A program made the position numbers and the translations under genes. Shown piece by piece: positions 1 through 5,019 of a stretch of DNA of 11,396 nucleotides. How positions within the stretch are numbered: the stretch's first letter is position 1; each line of letters opens with the position of its first letter. Source of the stretch: Actinomycetes bacterium (lineage in GTDB: Bacteria; Actinomycetota; Actinomycetes; Actinomycetales; Cellulomonadaceae); contig JAFAEH010000025.1 in the NCBI GenBank assembly GCA_023424135.1, forward strand, positions 1-11,396, given 5' to 3'. Below the pieces are notes generated by a model that saw only the letters and a program-made list of their open reading frames with translations, searched no databases and was not told the DNA's origin.

Positions 1-2
1 GG

Positions 3-269
3 CCCGTCGCCGCCGGCCTCGCCGACGCCGTCGCGTCCGCCGCGCGTGCGGTCGACGAGCTCGCCGTCGCGGTCGGGACGGGCCACGACCCGCGCTCGGC
101 ACGCGAGCGCCTGCTCGCGCTCGCGGCCACGCTCGACCCGCACACGCTGGTCCCCGACGACTGGCAGGCGCAGTCGCTCGTCCTGCTCCTGCGCTCGCTC
201 GTCGTCGACCTGCTCGAGGTGTCCGGCGCCACCCCCGCCGACGCGCGCGCCGCCCTCCCCGAGCTCTAG
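3..269 (+). CDS. C-terminal end of a protein, possibly FUSC-family transporter (partial)
   Basis: An open frame enters from the left edge and ends at TAG 267-269, giving about 88 residues. It is rich in Ala, Leu, Val and Asp and looks helical. The tail includes LVPDDWQAQSLVLLLRSLVV and ends in ARAALPEL. Tails of this style occur at the cytoplasmic C-terminus of actinobacterial FUSC / aromatic-acid exporter proteins; I make that match from memory of the family, not from a diagnostic motif. No membrane segment is visible in the part present. The frame has strong third-position G/C, which supports coding. A C-rich tract begins within ten bases of the stop. It could also be another helical cytoplasmic domain, so the product name is tentative while the coding call is fairly safe. 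Confidence 0.5.
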   Translation, partial: PVAAGLADAVASAARAVDELAVAVGTGHDPRSARERLLALAATLDPHTLVPDDWQAQSLVLLLRSLVVDLLEVSGATPADARAALPEL

Positions 270-276
270 CCCGGCG

Positions 277-297
277 CCCCACCCACCCCACCCACCC
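277..297 (-). other. G-quadruplex-forming motif on the minus strand
   Basis: The plus strand has five C-runs of 3-4 bases (277-280, 282-284, 286-289, 291-293, 295-297), each separated by a single A. The minus strand therefore has five G-runs with one-base T loops, the loop arrangement known to give the most stable G-quadruplexes. More C-runs follow to about 368. It begins 8 bases after the stop codon of the upstream gene, on that gene's template strand. Confidence 0.55.
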
Positions 298-373
298 AAA
301 GCCCCCACCTTCCCCACCCTGCCCGCCCCTCGCCCCCACCCGACCCGTCCCCTCACGCCACACCCCCATCTGG

Positions 374-429
374 CGAACTCGGACTTTGGCGGCGTATGGC
401 GGCCCAGAAGCCGCTGAAGTCCGAGTTCG
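374..429. repeat. Long imperfect palindrome / hairpin
   Basis: The arms CGAACTCGGACTT (374-386) and AAGTCCGAGTTCG (417-429) are perfect reverse complements of 13 bases. The helix continues through two T-G wobble pairs (387/416, 388/415) and five more pairs (389-393 with 410-414), about 20 pairs in all around a 16-base loop. No T-run follows, so it is not a classical terminator. Its position between opposite C-rich and G-rich tracts suggests a REP-like or miniature mobile element, or a bidirectional transcription barrier. Confidence 0.6.
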
Positions 430-547
430 GCGTTGTCGGGTCGGGGGCGTCGGTGGTGGCTCGGCGCGTGGAGGTGATGGGCGATGGCAGTGGCAGTGGC
501 GGTCGCGTGGTGGGCGCAGGCGTGTGGGGTGTGGCGGTCGCGGGGGT

Positions 548-561
548 GTGCGGGTGCGCAC
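548..561. promoter_or_regulatory. Candidate toxin-antitoxin operator
   Basis: GTGCG (548-552) and CGCAC (557-561) form an inverted repeat with a 4-base gap, two bases upstream of the probable -10 hexamer of the antitoxin gene. Phd/VapB-type antitoxins usually repress their own operon at such short palindromes, so this placement fits an autoregulatory site. It is short, and chance occurrence in GC-rich DNA is possible. Confidence 0.3.
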
Positions 562-563
562 GG

Positions 564-569
564 TAGCGT
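564..569 (+). promoter_or_regulatory. Probable -10 element of the antitoxin gene
   Basis: TAGCGT matches the actinobacterial TANNNT -10 pattern and ends 8 bases before the ATG at 578. No Shine-Dalgarno sequence lies between, so the transcript probably starts at or within a few bases of the start codon. No clear -35 is visible. Confidence 0.45.
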
Positions 570-577
570 CGTCGGGC

Positions 578-838
578 ATGGAGGTCGCGGTGAGCGCGCT
601 GCGCGCGGAGCTCAGGCAGTGGATCGAGACGGCGAGGTCCGGGCAGGACGTCGTCGTCACCGAACGTGGCGTGCCCGTCGCCCGGCTCGTCGGGATCGAG
701 TCGGCCGACCTCGTCGCGCGCCTCGAGCGCGACGGCCTGCTCGGCGCCGTCGACGGCGAACGCCCCCCCGCGGAACCCGAACGTGCGGCGAACCCCGCGC
801 GCGCCGTGTCGGGGCTCGTGCGCCGGCTGCGGCGCTGA
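578..838 (+). CDS. Type II toxin-antitoxin system antitoxin, Phd/YefM-like
   Basis: This 86-residue protein is the probable antitoxin that binds and neutralises the VapC RNase encoded just downstream. The N-terminal 40 residues follow the Phd/YefM pattern: VSALRAELRQWIETARSG, then VVVTERGVPVARLVGI, the beta-hairpin typical of this fold. That half dimerises and binds DNA in characterised relatives. The Pro/Glu/Arg-rich C-terminal half is the usual toxin-binding, disordered part. The ATG at 578 is chosen because the Phd homology starts there and a TANNNT hexamer lies 8 bases upstream; a longer open frame upstream is low-complexity spacer. The toxin ATG follows the stop after only 3 bases, so the two are almost certainly one operon, probably autoregulated through the palindrome at 548-561. 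Confidence 0.88.
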   Translation: MEVAVSALRAELRQWIETARSGQDVVVTERGVPVARLVGIESADLVARLERDGLLGAVDGERPPAEPERAANPARAVSGLVRRLRR

Positions 839-841
839 CCC

Positions 842-1282
842 ATGGCGATCGCCTACCTGGACACCAGTGCGCTGGTCAAGCTGTGCGTCGCCGAGCCCGG
901 CACCGACCTGGTCGCGGCCGTGTGGGACGGGGCCGACCTCGTCGCGACGTCCGCGGTGACGGACGCGGAGGTCCGCGCGGTCCTCGCGTCGGGCCGGCGC
1001 GCGGGCGTGCTCGACGAGGACGACCTGCGGACCGCGACCGCCGCGTGGCGCCGCCTGCGCCCGGGCCTGCGGGTCGTCGCGACGACGACCGCGCTGCTCG
1101 ACGACGCGGCACGACTCGTCGACGTGCACCCGCTGCGCGCCGCGGACGCGATCCACCTCGCGTCCGCTCTCGCGCTGCGCTCGCCCGACCTGCTGGTCCT
1201 CGCGTGGGACGAGCACCTGTCCGCAGCCGCGCGCGCCGAGGGGCTCAGCGTCCTGCCGCGCCCGACCGCGACCGCGCCGTAG
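842..1282 (+). CDS. vapC: VapC-family PIN-domain toxin (endoribonuclease)
   Basis: A 146-residue PIN-domain protein, expected to be a Mg2+-dependent RNase that cuts specific RNAs and arrests translation when free of antitoxin. The four acidic positions are visible: D7 in YLDTSALVKL, E43 in TDAEVRAVL, D102 in RAADAIHLASAL and D123 in LAWDEHL. The length is slightly above the common 125-140 residues. All key residues are intact, so it appears functional. ATG 842 starts 3 bases after the antitoxin stop and has no strong ribosome site of its own, which suggests translational coupling so that toxin is made only with antitoxin. The target RNA cannot be read from the sequence. Confidence 0.92.
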   Translation: MAIAYLDTSALVKLCVAEPGTDLVAAVWDGADLVATSAVTDAEVRAVLASGRRAGVLDEDDLRTATAAWRRLRPGLRVVATTTALLDDAARLVDVHPLRAADAIHLASALALRSPDLLVLAWDEHLSAAARAEGLSVLPRPTATAP

Positions 1283-1284
1283 CC

Positions 1285-1325
1285 GGTGCACGCGCCGTCG
1301 CTGCCGCTGGTGCACGCGCCGTCGC
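1285..1325 (+). repeat. Two 17-bp direct repeats, 24-bp period
   Basis: GGTGCACGCGCCGTCGC occurs at 1285-1301 and again at 1309-1325, starting 3 bases after the vapC stop. Degenerate GCGCCGTCG copies follow to about 1390. It looks like a short, decaying tandem repeat. No function is evident. Confidence 0.6.
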
Positions 1326-1401
1326 CGGTGCCGGTGCTCGAGCCGGCATCCGCGCCGTCGCCGTGACCCGCGTGGGCGCCGTCGTCGTCGCCTGCGTCTC
1401 G

Positions 1402-1407
1402 TAGGCT
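1402..1407 (+). promoter_or_regulatory. Probable -10 element of the DUF2516-asparaginase-dtd operon
   Basis: TAGGCT fits TANNNT and ends exactly 6 bases before the GTG at 1414. That spacing would place the transcription start on the start codon itself. No -35 is obvious. Confidence 0.5.
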
Positions 1408-1413
1408 CGGGGC

Positions 1414-1752
1414 GTGAGCCTCATCTGGTCGGTGCAGTACGTCCTCTTCCTGGTCCTCTACACCGTGGTCTTCGTGCTGAGCGTCTGGGCGCTCGTGGAC
1501 TGCCTGCGTCGCCCGGCGGCTGCGTTCACGTCGGCCGGCAAGCGCACCCGCACCTTCTGGACGTGGGTGCTCGTCGCCGCGACGGCGATCGCGTTCATCA
1601 GCCTGCCGCTGCCCGGGTTCCCGAGCTTCGGGCTGCAGTTCCTCGCGCTCGGCTCCGCAGCGGCCGCAATCGTCTACCTCGTCGACGTGCGACCCGCGGT
1701 CGCGCCCTACTCCGGCCGGCGCGGCGGGGGACCGTCGCGGGGCGGGTGGTGA
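1414..1752 (+). CDS. DUF2516 family small membrane protein
   Basis: This 112-residue protein has the actinobacterial DUF2516 signature: an N-terminal membrane helix (about residues 5-28), then WALVDCLRRPAAAFTSAGKR, then two more hydrophobic stretches (about 50-66 and 71-90). The tail is Arg/Gly-rich and probably cytoplasmic. The family has no established function that I know of. The GTG start at 1414 is supported by family alignment at the first helix and by the -10-like hexamer 6 bases upstream. The stop at 1750-1752 overlaps the GTG start of the asparaginase gene by four bases (GTGA). It is therefore the first gene of a coupled three-gene operon, although nothing links its role to the enzymes that follow. 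Confidence 0.85.
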   Translation: MSLIWSVQYVLFLVLYTVVFVLSVWALVDCLRRPAAAFTSAGKRTRTFWTWVLVAATAIAFISLPLPGFPSFGLQFLALGSAAAAIVYLVDVRPAVAPYSGRRGGGPSRGGW

Positions 1753-2801
1753 GCGCGCCCGACGTCGCGACGCGCGCAGTCGCGCTCGCACGCGTCCACC
1801 GCGGCGACCTCGTCGAGTCCGTCCACCTGGGGCACGTCGTCGTCCTGGCGCCCGACGGGTCCGTGCGCCTCGCGCTCGGCGACCCCGACGTCACCGTGTG
1901 GCCGCGCTCGTCCCTCAAGCCCGTGCAGGCCGTCGCGATGCTCGCCCACGGCCTCGACGTCGACGACGAGGCGCTCGCGCTGGTGTGCGCCAGCCACTCC
2001 GGCGAGCTCGGGCACCTCGACGTCGTGCAGCGGGTCCTCGCCGACGCCGGGCTGCGCGAGGACGACCTGCAGAACACGCCCGACTGGCCGCTGGCCCCCG
2101 ACGCCGCGTGGCAGCGTCGCACCGACGGGCACGGACCGGCGTCGCTCACGCAGAACTGCTCCGGCAAGCACGCGGGCATGCTCGCGACGTGCCGTGCCGC
2201 CGGGTGGTCGACGGGCGACTACCTCGACCCCGGCCACCCGCTGCAGCGCGCGGTGGTCGCGACGACGGGCGCGCTCACGGGCGTCGACGTCACGCACGTC
2301 ACCGTCGACGGGTGCGGGGCGCCGCTGCTGTCCACGACGCTGACCGGGCTCGCGCGCGCGTTCGGTGCGGTCGCCTCGGCGTCCGACGGTCCGGCCGCCC
2401 GTGTCGGCCGTGCGATGCGCACCCACCCGTGGCACGTCGGCGGGACGGGACGTGACGTCACCGCCGTCATGCGCGCGGTCCCCGGTCTGGTCGCCAAGGA
2501 CGGCGCCGACGGGGTCTACGCCGCCGGGCTGCCCGACGGCGGTGCGGTCGCGCTCAAGGTCCTCGACGGGTCGTCGCGACCGCGCGCGGTCGTGCTCGGC
2601 GCCGCGCTCGCGGTCGCCGGTGTCGACCCCGCGCTGCTCGTCGACGCGGTCGCGACACCCGTGCTCGGGCACGGTGCGCCCGTGGGTGCGGTGCGTGCGA
2701 CGTTCGGGCCGGGGGAGCCCCCCGCAGGGGACGGGTCGGACGTCGGGGACGTGCCGCGCGGTGACCCGCCGGCACGGACCGGGGACGGGCCCGACGCGTG
2801 A
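1749..2801 (+). CDS. Asparaginase, asparaginase II family (ReAV-like)
   Basis: A 350-residue enzyme of the asparaginase II family (PF06089), predicted to hydrolyse L-asparagine to aspartate and ammonia in the cytoplasm; it has no signal peptide. Family blocks appear in order: RSSLKPVQA (53-61), CASHSGE (80-86), NCSGKHAGML (136-145), DGCGAP (187-192) and AKDGADGVYAAGLPDGG. In the characterised Rhizobium etli enzyme ReAV, Ser48/Lys51 and a second Ser-Lys pair act in catalysis, and Cys135, Lys138 and Cys189 bind zinc. Here S54/K57 and C137/K140/C189 occupy the matching places, so activity is likely. The last 30 residues are a Gly/Pro/Asp-rich extension beyond the family core. The GTG at 1749 is chosen because it overlaps the previous stop; GTG 1746 is equally in frame. 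The 3' end overlaps dtd by four bases. Confidence 0.92.
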   Translation: MSAPDVATRAVALARVHRGDLVESVHLGHVVVLAPDGSVRLALGDPDVTVWPRSSLKPVQAVAMLAHGLDVDDEALALVCASHSGELGHLDVVQRVLADAGLREDDLQNTPDWPLAPDAAWQRRTDGHGPASLTQNCSGKHAGMLATCRAAGWSTGDYLDPGHPLQRAVVATTGALTGVDVTHVTVDGCGAPLLSTTLTGLARAFGAVASASDGPAARVGRAMRTHPWHVGGTGRDVTAVMRAVPGLVAKDGADGVYAAGLPDGGAVALKVLDGSSRPRAVVLGAALAVAGVDPALLVDAVATPVLGHGAPVGAVRATFGPGEPPAGDGSDVGDVPRGDPPARTGDGPDA

Positions 2802-3235
2802 GGGCCGTGGTGCAGCGCGTGACGTGCGCGGCCGTGCGGGTCGACGGCGAGGTCGTCGGCGCGATCGACCGGCCAGGGCTGCTCGCACTCGTCGGCGTCA
2901 CGCCCGGGGACGGACCCGCGCAGGTCGAGCTCGTCGCGCGCAAGATCGCCGAGCTGCGGATCCTGCGTGACGAGCGCGCGGCCGTCGAGGTCGGCGCACC
3001 CGTGCTCGTCGTCAGCCAGTTCACGCTCTACGCCGACGTCCGCAAGGGTCGCCGTCCCACGTGGAACGCCGCGGCGCCCGGGCCTGTCGCCGAGCCGCTG
3101 GTCGACGCGGTCGTCGCCGCGCTGCGCGACCGCGGCCTGGAGGTCGCGACCGGGCGCTTCGGGGCGGACATGGCCGTCGAGCTCGTCAACGACGGTCCCG
3201 TGACGATCCTCGTCGAGTCGACACCGACGACGTGA
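2798..3235 (+). CDS. dtd: D-aminoacyl-tRNA deacylase
   Basis: A 145-residue cytoplasmic proofreading enzyme that removes D-amino acids (and glycine mischarged onto tRNA-Ala) from tRNA. The family start MRAVVQRV, the motif SQFTLY (73-78) and the Gly-cisPro motif NDGPVT with G133-P134 are all present, as is GRFGADMAVELVNDGPVT near the end. The short loop LRILRDERAAVEVGAP before SQFTLY is, from memory, the usual actinobacterial form rather than a deletion. Length is normal. The GTG at 2798 overlaps the asparaginase stop as GTGA, the second such overlap in this operon, so translation is probably coupled. A strong hairpin 43 bases downstream probably ends the transcript. Confidence 0.96.
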   Translation: MRAVVQRVTCAAVRVDGEVVGAIDRPGLLALVGVTPGDGPAQVELVARKIAELRILRDERAAVEVGAPVLVVSQFTLYADVRKGRRPTWNAAAPGPVAEPLVDAVVAALRDRGLEVATGRFGADMAVELVNDGPVTILVESTPTT

Positions 3236-3277
3236 GGCCGAACGACCGGCGGGCGCCAGGTGCCGGACGTGCGGGAA

Positions 3278-3304
3278 GCCCCTCGGAGTAAGCGTCCGAG
3301 GGGC
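3278..3304 (+). terminator. Hairpin terminator after dtd (twin of 3804-3838)
   Basis: GCCCCTCGGA (3278-3287) pairs perfectly with TCCGAGGGGC (3295-3304) around the 7-base loop GTAAGCG. No T-run follows, as is usual for actinobacterial terminators. Stem core and loop are identical to those of the hairpin at 3804-3838. Confidence 0.75.
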
Positions 3305-3322
3305 CTCCTGCGACCGTGTGCC

Positions 3323-3348
3323 GTCACGTCTCCGGGAAGCCCGGTGAC
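3323..3348 (+). other. Bulged hairpin
   Basis: CCGGG (3332-3336) pairs with CCCGG (3340-3344) around AAG. After a 5-base bulge on the left side, GTCA (3323-3326) pairs with TGAC (3345-3348). It could be part of a structured RNA or a protein-binding palindrome. Confidence 0.3.
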
Positions 3349-3386
3349 CGACGCCGCTGTTGACGGTGCGGCTCCGTCCCGACACC

Positions 3387-3412
3387 CGGCGGTCCGGCGA
3401 ACCGGTCCGCCG
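3387..3412. other. 10-bp hairpin with central T-T mismatch
   Basis: CGGCGG-T-CCGG (3387-3397) faces CCGG-T-CCGCCG (3402-3412) around the tetraloop CGAA. Ten pairs flank one symmetric mismatch. There is no T-run and no adjacent gene end, so a terminator is unlikely; an RNA structure or an operator is possible. Confidence 0.4.
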
Positions 3413-3464
3413 CGGGCGGGACGACCACGATCGACCTCGCGGTCGCGGTGCAGACCCTGTGTCG

Positions 3465-3473
3465 TCATCCACA
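3465..3473 (+). promoter_or_regulatory. DnaA-box-like site
   Basis: TCATCCACA differs at one position from the DnaA box TTATCCACA. It forms the right side of a CCTGTG-N8-CACAGG inverted repeat (3456-3475). It lies about 185 bases from the main cluster at 3659-3748. Confidence 0.35.
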
Positions 3474-3571
3474 GGCCGGCGGGTCGCCCCGTCGAGGTGT
3501 CTGCACGTTCTCCGTCCGGTCCGGTCACGACTGCCGCCGCGCACCGTCACGACGCCCCCGGAGGAGTGTTC

Positions 3572-3616
3572 TTGCTGGTGAACCGCGATCGGTCGAGGCC
3601 GATGACCCAGTTCTAG
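3572..3616 (+). CDS. Possible 14-residue leader peptide (speculative)
   Basis: A strong Shine-Dalgarno sequence GGAGGAG (3560-3566) precedes a TTG at 3572 by 5 bases. The frame reads MLVNRDRSRPMTQF and stops at TAG 3614-3616; a GTG at 3578 would shorten it by two residues. It is followed by a 6-bp hairpin (3625-3647). Such a layout recalls a leader peptide, but no plus-strand gene follows that it could regulate. The ribosome site is the main evidence and may be chance. Confidence 0.2.
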   Translation: MLVNRDRSRPMTQF

Positions 3617-3658
3617 ACCCGTCCCGGACCGGCCGCAAGAGGGTCCGCGGAGCAGTTC

Positions 3659-3748
3659 TCGTCCACCGCGTCGTCCACACGCTCGTCCACAGGAGGACCT
3701 GCGAACCCACGTGCCAGACACAGGGGTGTGGACAGAAGATGTGGACAC
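3659..3748. repeat. Cluster of five DnaA-box-like / iteron-like 9-mers
   Basis: Three direct copies of TCGTCCAC(A/C) start at 3659, 3671 and 3683, exactly 12 bases apart. Two inverted copies of TGTGGACA start at 3727 and 3740, 13 bases apart. Four of the five differ at one position from the high-GC DnaA box TTGTCCACA; the first differs at two. The core GTCCACA or its complement was not found elsewhere in the window by eye. The face-to-face arrangement of direct arrays resembles a DnaA-binding or iteron region. Confidence 0.4.
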
Positions 3749-3803
3749 GTCGCCGGCGCTTCACCCGTCCGGGCGGGCCGCTCCCGTACGCTGGGACCCG
3801 GTA

Positions 3804-3838
3804 CGAGGCCCCTCGGAGTAAGCGTCCGAGGGGCCTCG
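3804..3838 (-). terminator. Hairpin terminator of the HAD gene, probably bidirectional
   Basis: A 14-bp perfect stem, CGAGGCCCCTCGGA (3804-3817) with its complement at 3825-3838, encloses the loop GTAAGCG. It lies 17 bases beyond the stop of the minus-strand HAD gene. Core and loop are identical to those of the hairpin at 3278-3304, but the stem is four pairs longer. By symmetry it could also end transcripts arriving from the plus strand. Confidence 0.75.
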
Positions 3839-3855
3839 CCGCGTCCCGGGACGCC

Positions 3856-4710
3856 TCAGGGCAGCCGCAGCAGCGCGCGCAACGTCCGCACGACCCCGTT
3901 GTCGTTGTTCGACGGTGCGACGAACCGGGCGCGCGAGCGCACGTCGGGGTGCGCGTTGTCCATCGCGAACGACCACCGCGCGGCCGCGAGCATCCCGATG
4001 TCGTTGTGGTAGTCGCCGAACGCGACGGTCTGCTCCGGGCCGACGCCCAGCGCGCGCTGCACCTCGCGCAGCGCGTGCCCCTTGTCGGCCGTCGGGCTCA
4101 TGACGTCGACCCAGTGCGCGCCGCTGACCAGCACGTGCGCGACCTCGTCGAACCGTGCGAGCGCCGGGCCGGCGCCCACCTCGGCCGGGCCGAAGTCGTG
4201 CACCGCGACCTTGAGCACCGTGTCCTCGACGGCCGTCAGGTCCGTGACCTGCTCGAGGAGCGCGTAGTACGGCATGCACTGCGCGAGGAACCGTGCATCC
4301 GTGCGCTCGACGTACGCGCTGCGCCGGCCGCACAGCACGACACCCACGTCGGCCCCGGCCGTCGCGAGGTCCCGCACGGCGCGCACGACGTCCCGCGCGG
4401 CGCCGGCGTCGAGCCCGTCGACCGCGAGCGTCGTCCCGTCGCGCACCACGTACGCACCGTTCTCCGCGACGTACACCAGGTCGTCACGGCCGAGCTCGCG
4501 CCGCAGCGTCGCGTACTGCCGCCCGCTCGCGGGGCACACCGTGACACCGCGTGCGACGAGCGCGTCGAGCAGCGGCCAGAACGACGGGTGCACGCGCTTG
4601 GCGTCGTCGAGCAGCGACCCGTCCATGTCGACCGCGACGAGACGCACGTCCGGGACGACGTCGAACGTCGGGGGCTCGGTCACGCGGGGTCGGGGATCGG
4701 CGTGGGGCAC
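3856..4710 (-). CDS. Cof-type HAD-IIB family phosphatase
   Basis: A 284-residue cytoplasmic hydrolase of the HAD superfamily, predicted to dephosphorylate small metabolites such as sugar phosphates; the substrate cannot be read. Motif I is VAVDMDGSLLDD, with nucleophile D28 and acid/base D30. The Cof-type cap occupies the middle, motif III is K210 in SPTADKGHALREV, and motif IV is FGDYHNDIGML with D233 and D237. All catalytic residues are present. The GTG at 4710 is chosen because a GAGGAT hexamer ends 6 bases upstream, the same layout as several genes here; a second GTG at 4683 is possible. It is transcribed alone and ends at the hairpin 3804-3838. Confidence 0.9.
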   Translation of the reverse strand: MPHADPRPRVTEPPTFDVVPDVRLVAVDMDGSLLDDAKRVHPSFWPLLDALVARGVTVCPASGRQYATLRRELGRDDLVYVAENGAYVVRDGTTLAVDGLDAGAARDVVRAVRDLATAGADVGVVLCGRRSAYVERTDARFLAQCMPYYALLEQVTDLTAVEDTVLKVAVHDFGPAEVGAGPALARFDEVAHVLVSGAHWVDVMSPTADKGHALREVQRALGVGPEQTVAFGDYHNDIGMLAAARWSFAMDNAHPDVRSRARFVAPSNNDNGVVRTLRALLRLP

Positions 4711-4716
4711 CCGCCG

Positions 4717-4722
4717 ATCCTC
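4717..4722 (-). promoter_or_regulatory. Probable -10 element of the HAD gene
   Basis: Read on the minus strand, GAGGAT ends 6 bases before the GTG at 4710. It keeps the A at position 2 and the final T of TANNNT but has G at position 1. It fits a leaderless start. Confidence 0.35.
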
Positions 4723-4753
4723 GCACCCGTCCACCTTCCTCGGGTCACCGCCC

Positions 4754-4801
4754 GGCACGCCCGACACCCCCGGCCTGCCCGACACCCCGGCCTGCCCGAC
4801 A
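4754..4801 (+). repeat. Three short direct repeats, 17-18 bp period
   Basis: GGCCTGCCCGACA occurs at 4772-4784 and 4789-4801, and a variant GGCACGCCCGACA at 4754-4766. The repeats are separated by C-rich spacers. This looks like slippage-prone low-complexity DNA. Confidence 0.55.
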
Positions 4802-4839
4802 GACCAAGCCCGCCCGGCACGCCAGCCCCACCCGTGCGC

Positions 4840-5019
4840 GAGAGAGCGATCGGATCGCTCTGTCGCGCCTTCGTGTCGGTGGGTGAGAGGGCGATTGGAT
4901 CGCTCTGTCGCGCCCTCGTGTCGGTGGGTGAGAGGGCGATCGGATCGCTCTGTCGCGCCTTCGTGTCGGTGGGTGAGAGGGCGATTGGATCGCTCTGTCG
5001 CGCCCTTGTGTCGGTGGGT
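4840..5019 (+). repeat. Tandem array of four 45-bp units
   Basis: Units start at 4840, 4885, 4930 and 4975 and are 45 bases each, with no unique spacers. Units 1 and 3 differ at one base and units 2 and 4 at one base, while the two pairs differ at two shared positions (GCGATC versus GCGATT, GCCTTCG versus GCCC). This indicates duplication of a 90-bp dimer. Each unit contains the palindrome AGRGCGATYGGATCGCTCT, which is perfect in unit 1 (4843-4861, one-base centre). A partial relative lies at 6186-6216, beyond the next gene. Confidence 0.9.

Larger units (their letters stand above)
270..577. other. Gene-free spacer: C-rich tract, palindrome, G-rich tract
   Basis: No convincing gene lies here. 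The plus strand is almost pure C with A and T from about 271 to 369, carries a long palindrome at 374-429, then turns G-rich from about 430 to 560. Open frames cross it on both strands only because stop codons are rare at this composition. The last 30 bases contain the probable promoter and operator of the toxin-antitoxin pair. Confidence 0.6.
3305..3803. other. Gene-free island between twin terminators
   Basis: About 500 bases lie between two hairpins with identical cores. Frames stay open but show no recognisable protein and no consistent codon bias. Contents I can support: a bulged hairpin at 3323-3348, a hairpin at 3387-3412, a CCTGTG/CACAGG inverted repeat at 3456-3475, a 6-bp hairpin at 3625-3647, a possible leader peptide at 3572-3616, and a cluster of DnaA-box-like 9-mers between 3465 and 3748. 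No tRNA, tmRNA, RNase P or SRP RNA signature was found. Confidence 0.5.

Noticed and set aside
353..1315. A 320-codon minus-strand open frame across the palindrome and the toxin-antitoxin genes
   Set aside because: It is antisense to two well-supported genes and runs through low-complexity spacer; the NSDF reading at its end comes from the palindrome.
1707..2888. A 393-codon minus-strand open frame opposite the asparaginase gene
   Set aside because: Arg/Pro-rich with no recognisable domain, and fully covered by a convincing enzyme on the plus strand.
3465..3748. Chromosomal oriC
   Set aside because: There is no dnaA, dnaN or rpmH nearby, no AT-rich unwinding element, and none of the boxes is a perfect DnaA box. 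It is kept only as a DnaA-box-like cluster.
3305..3803. tmRNA, RNase P RNA or SRP RNA gene
   Set aside because: None of their conserved sequence blocks is visible, and no tRNA-like T-arm was found.
4840..5019. CRISPR array
   Set aside because: The 45-bp units abut with no variable spacers and there are no cas genes. It is a plain tandem repeat.
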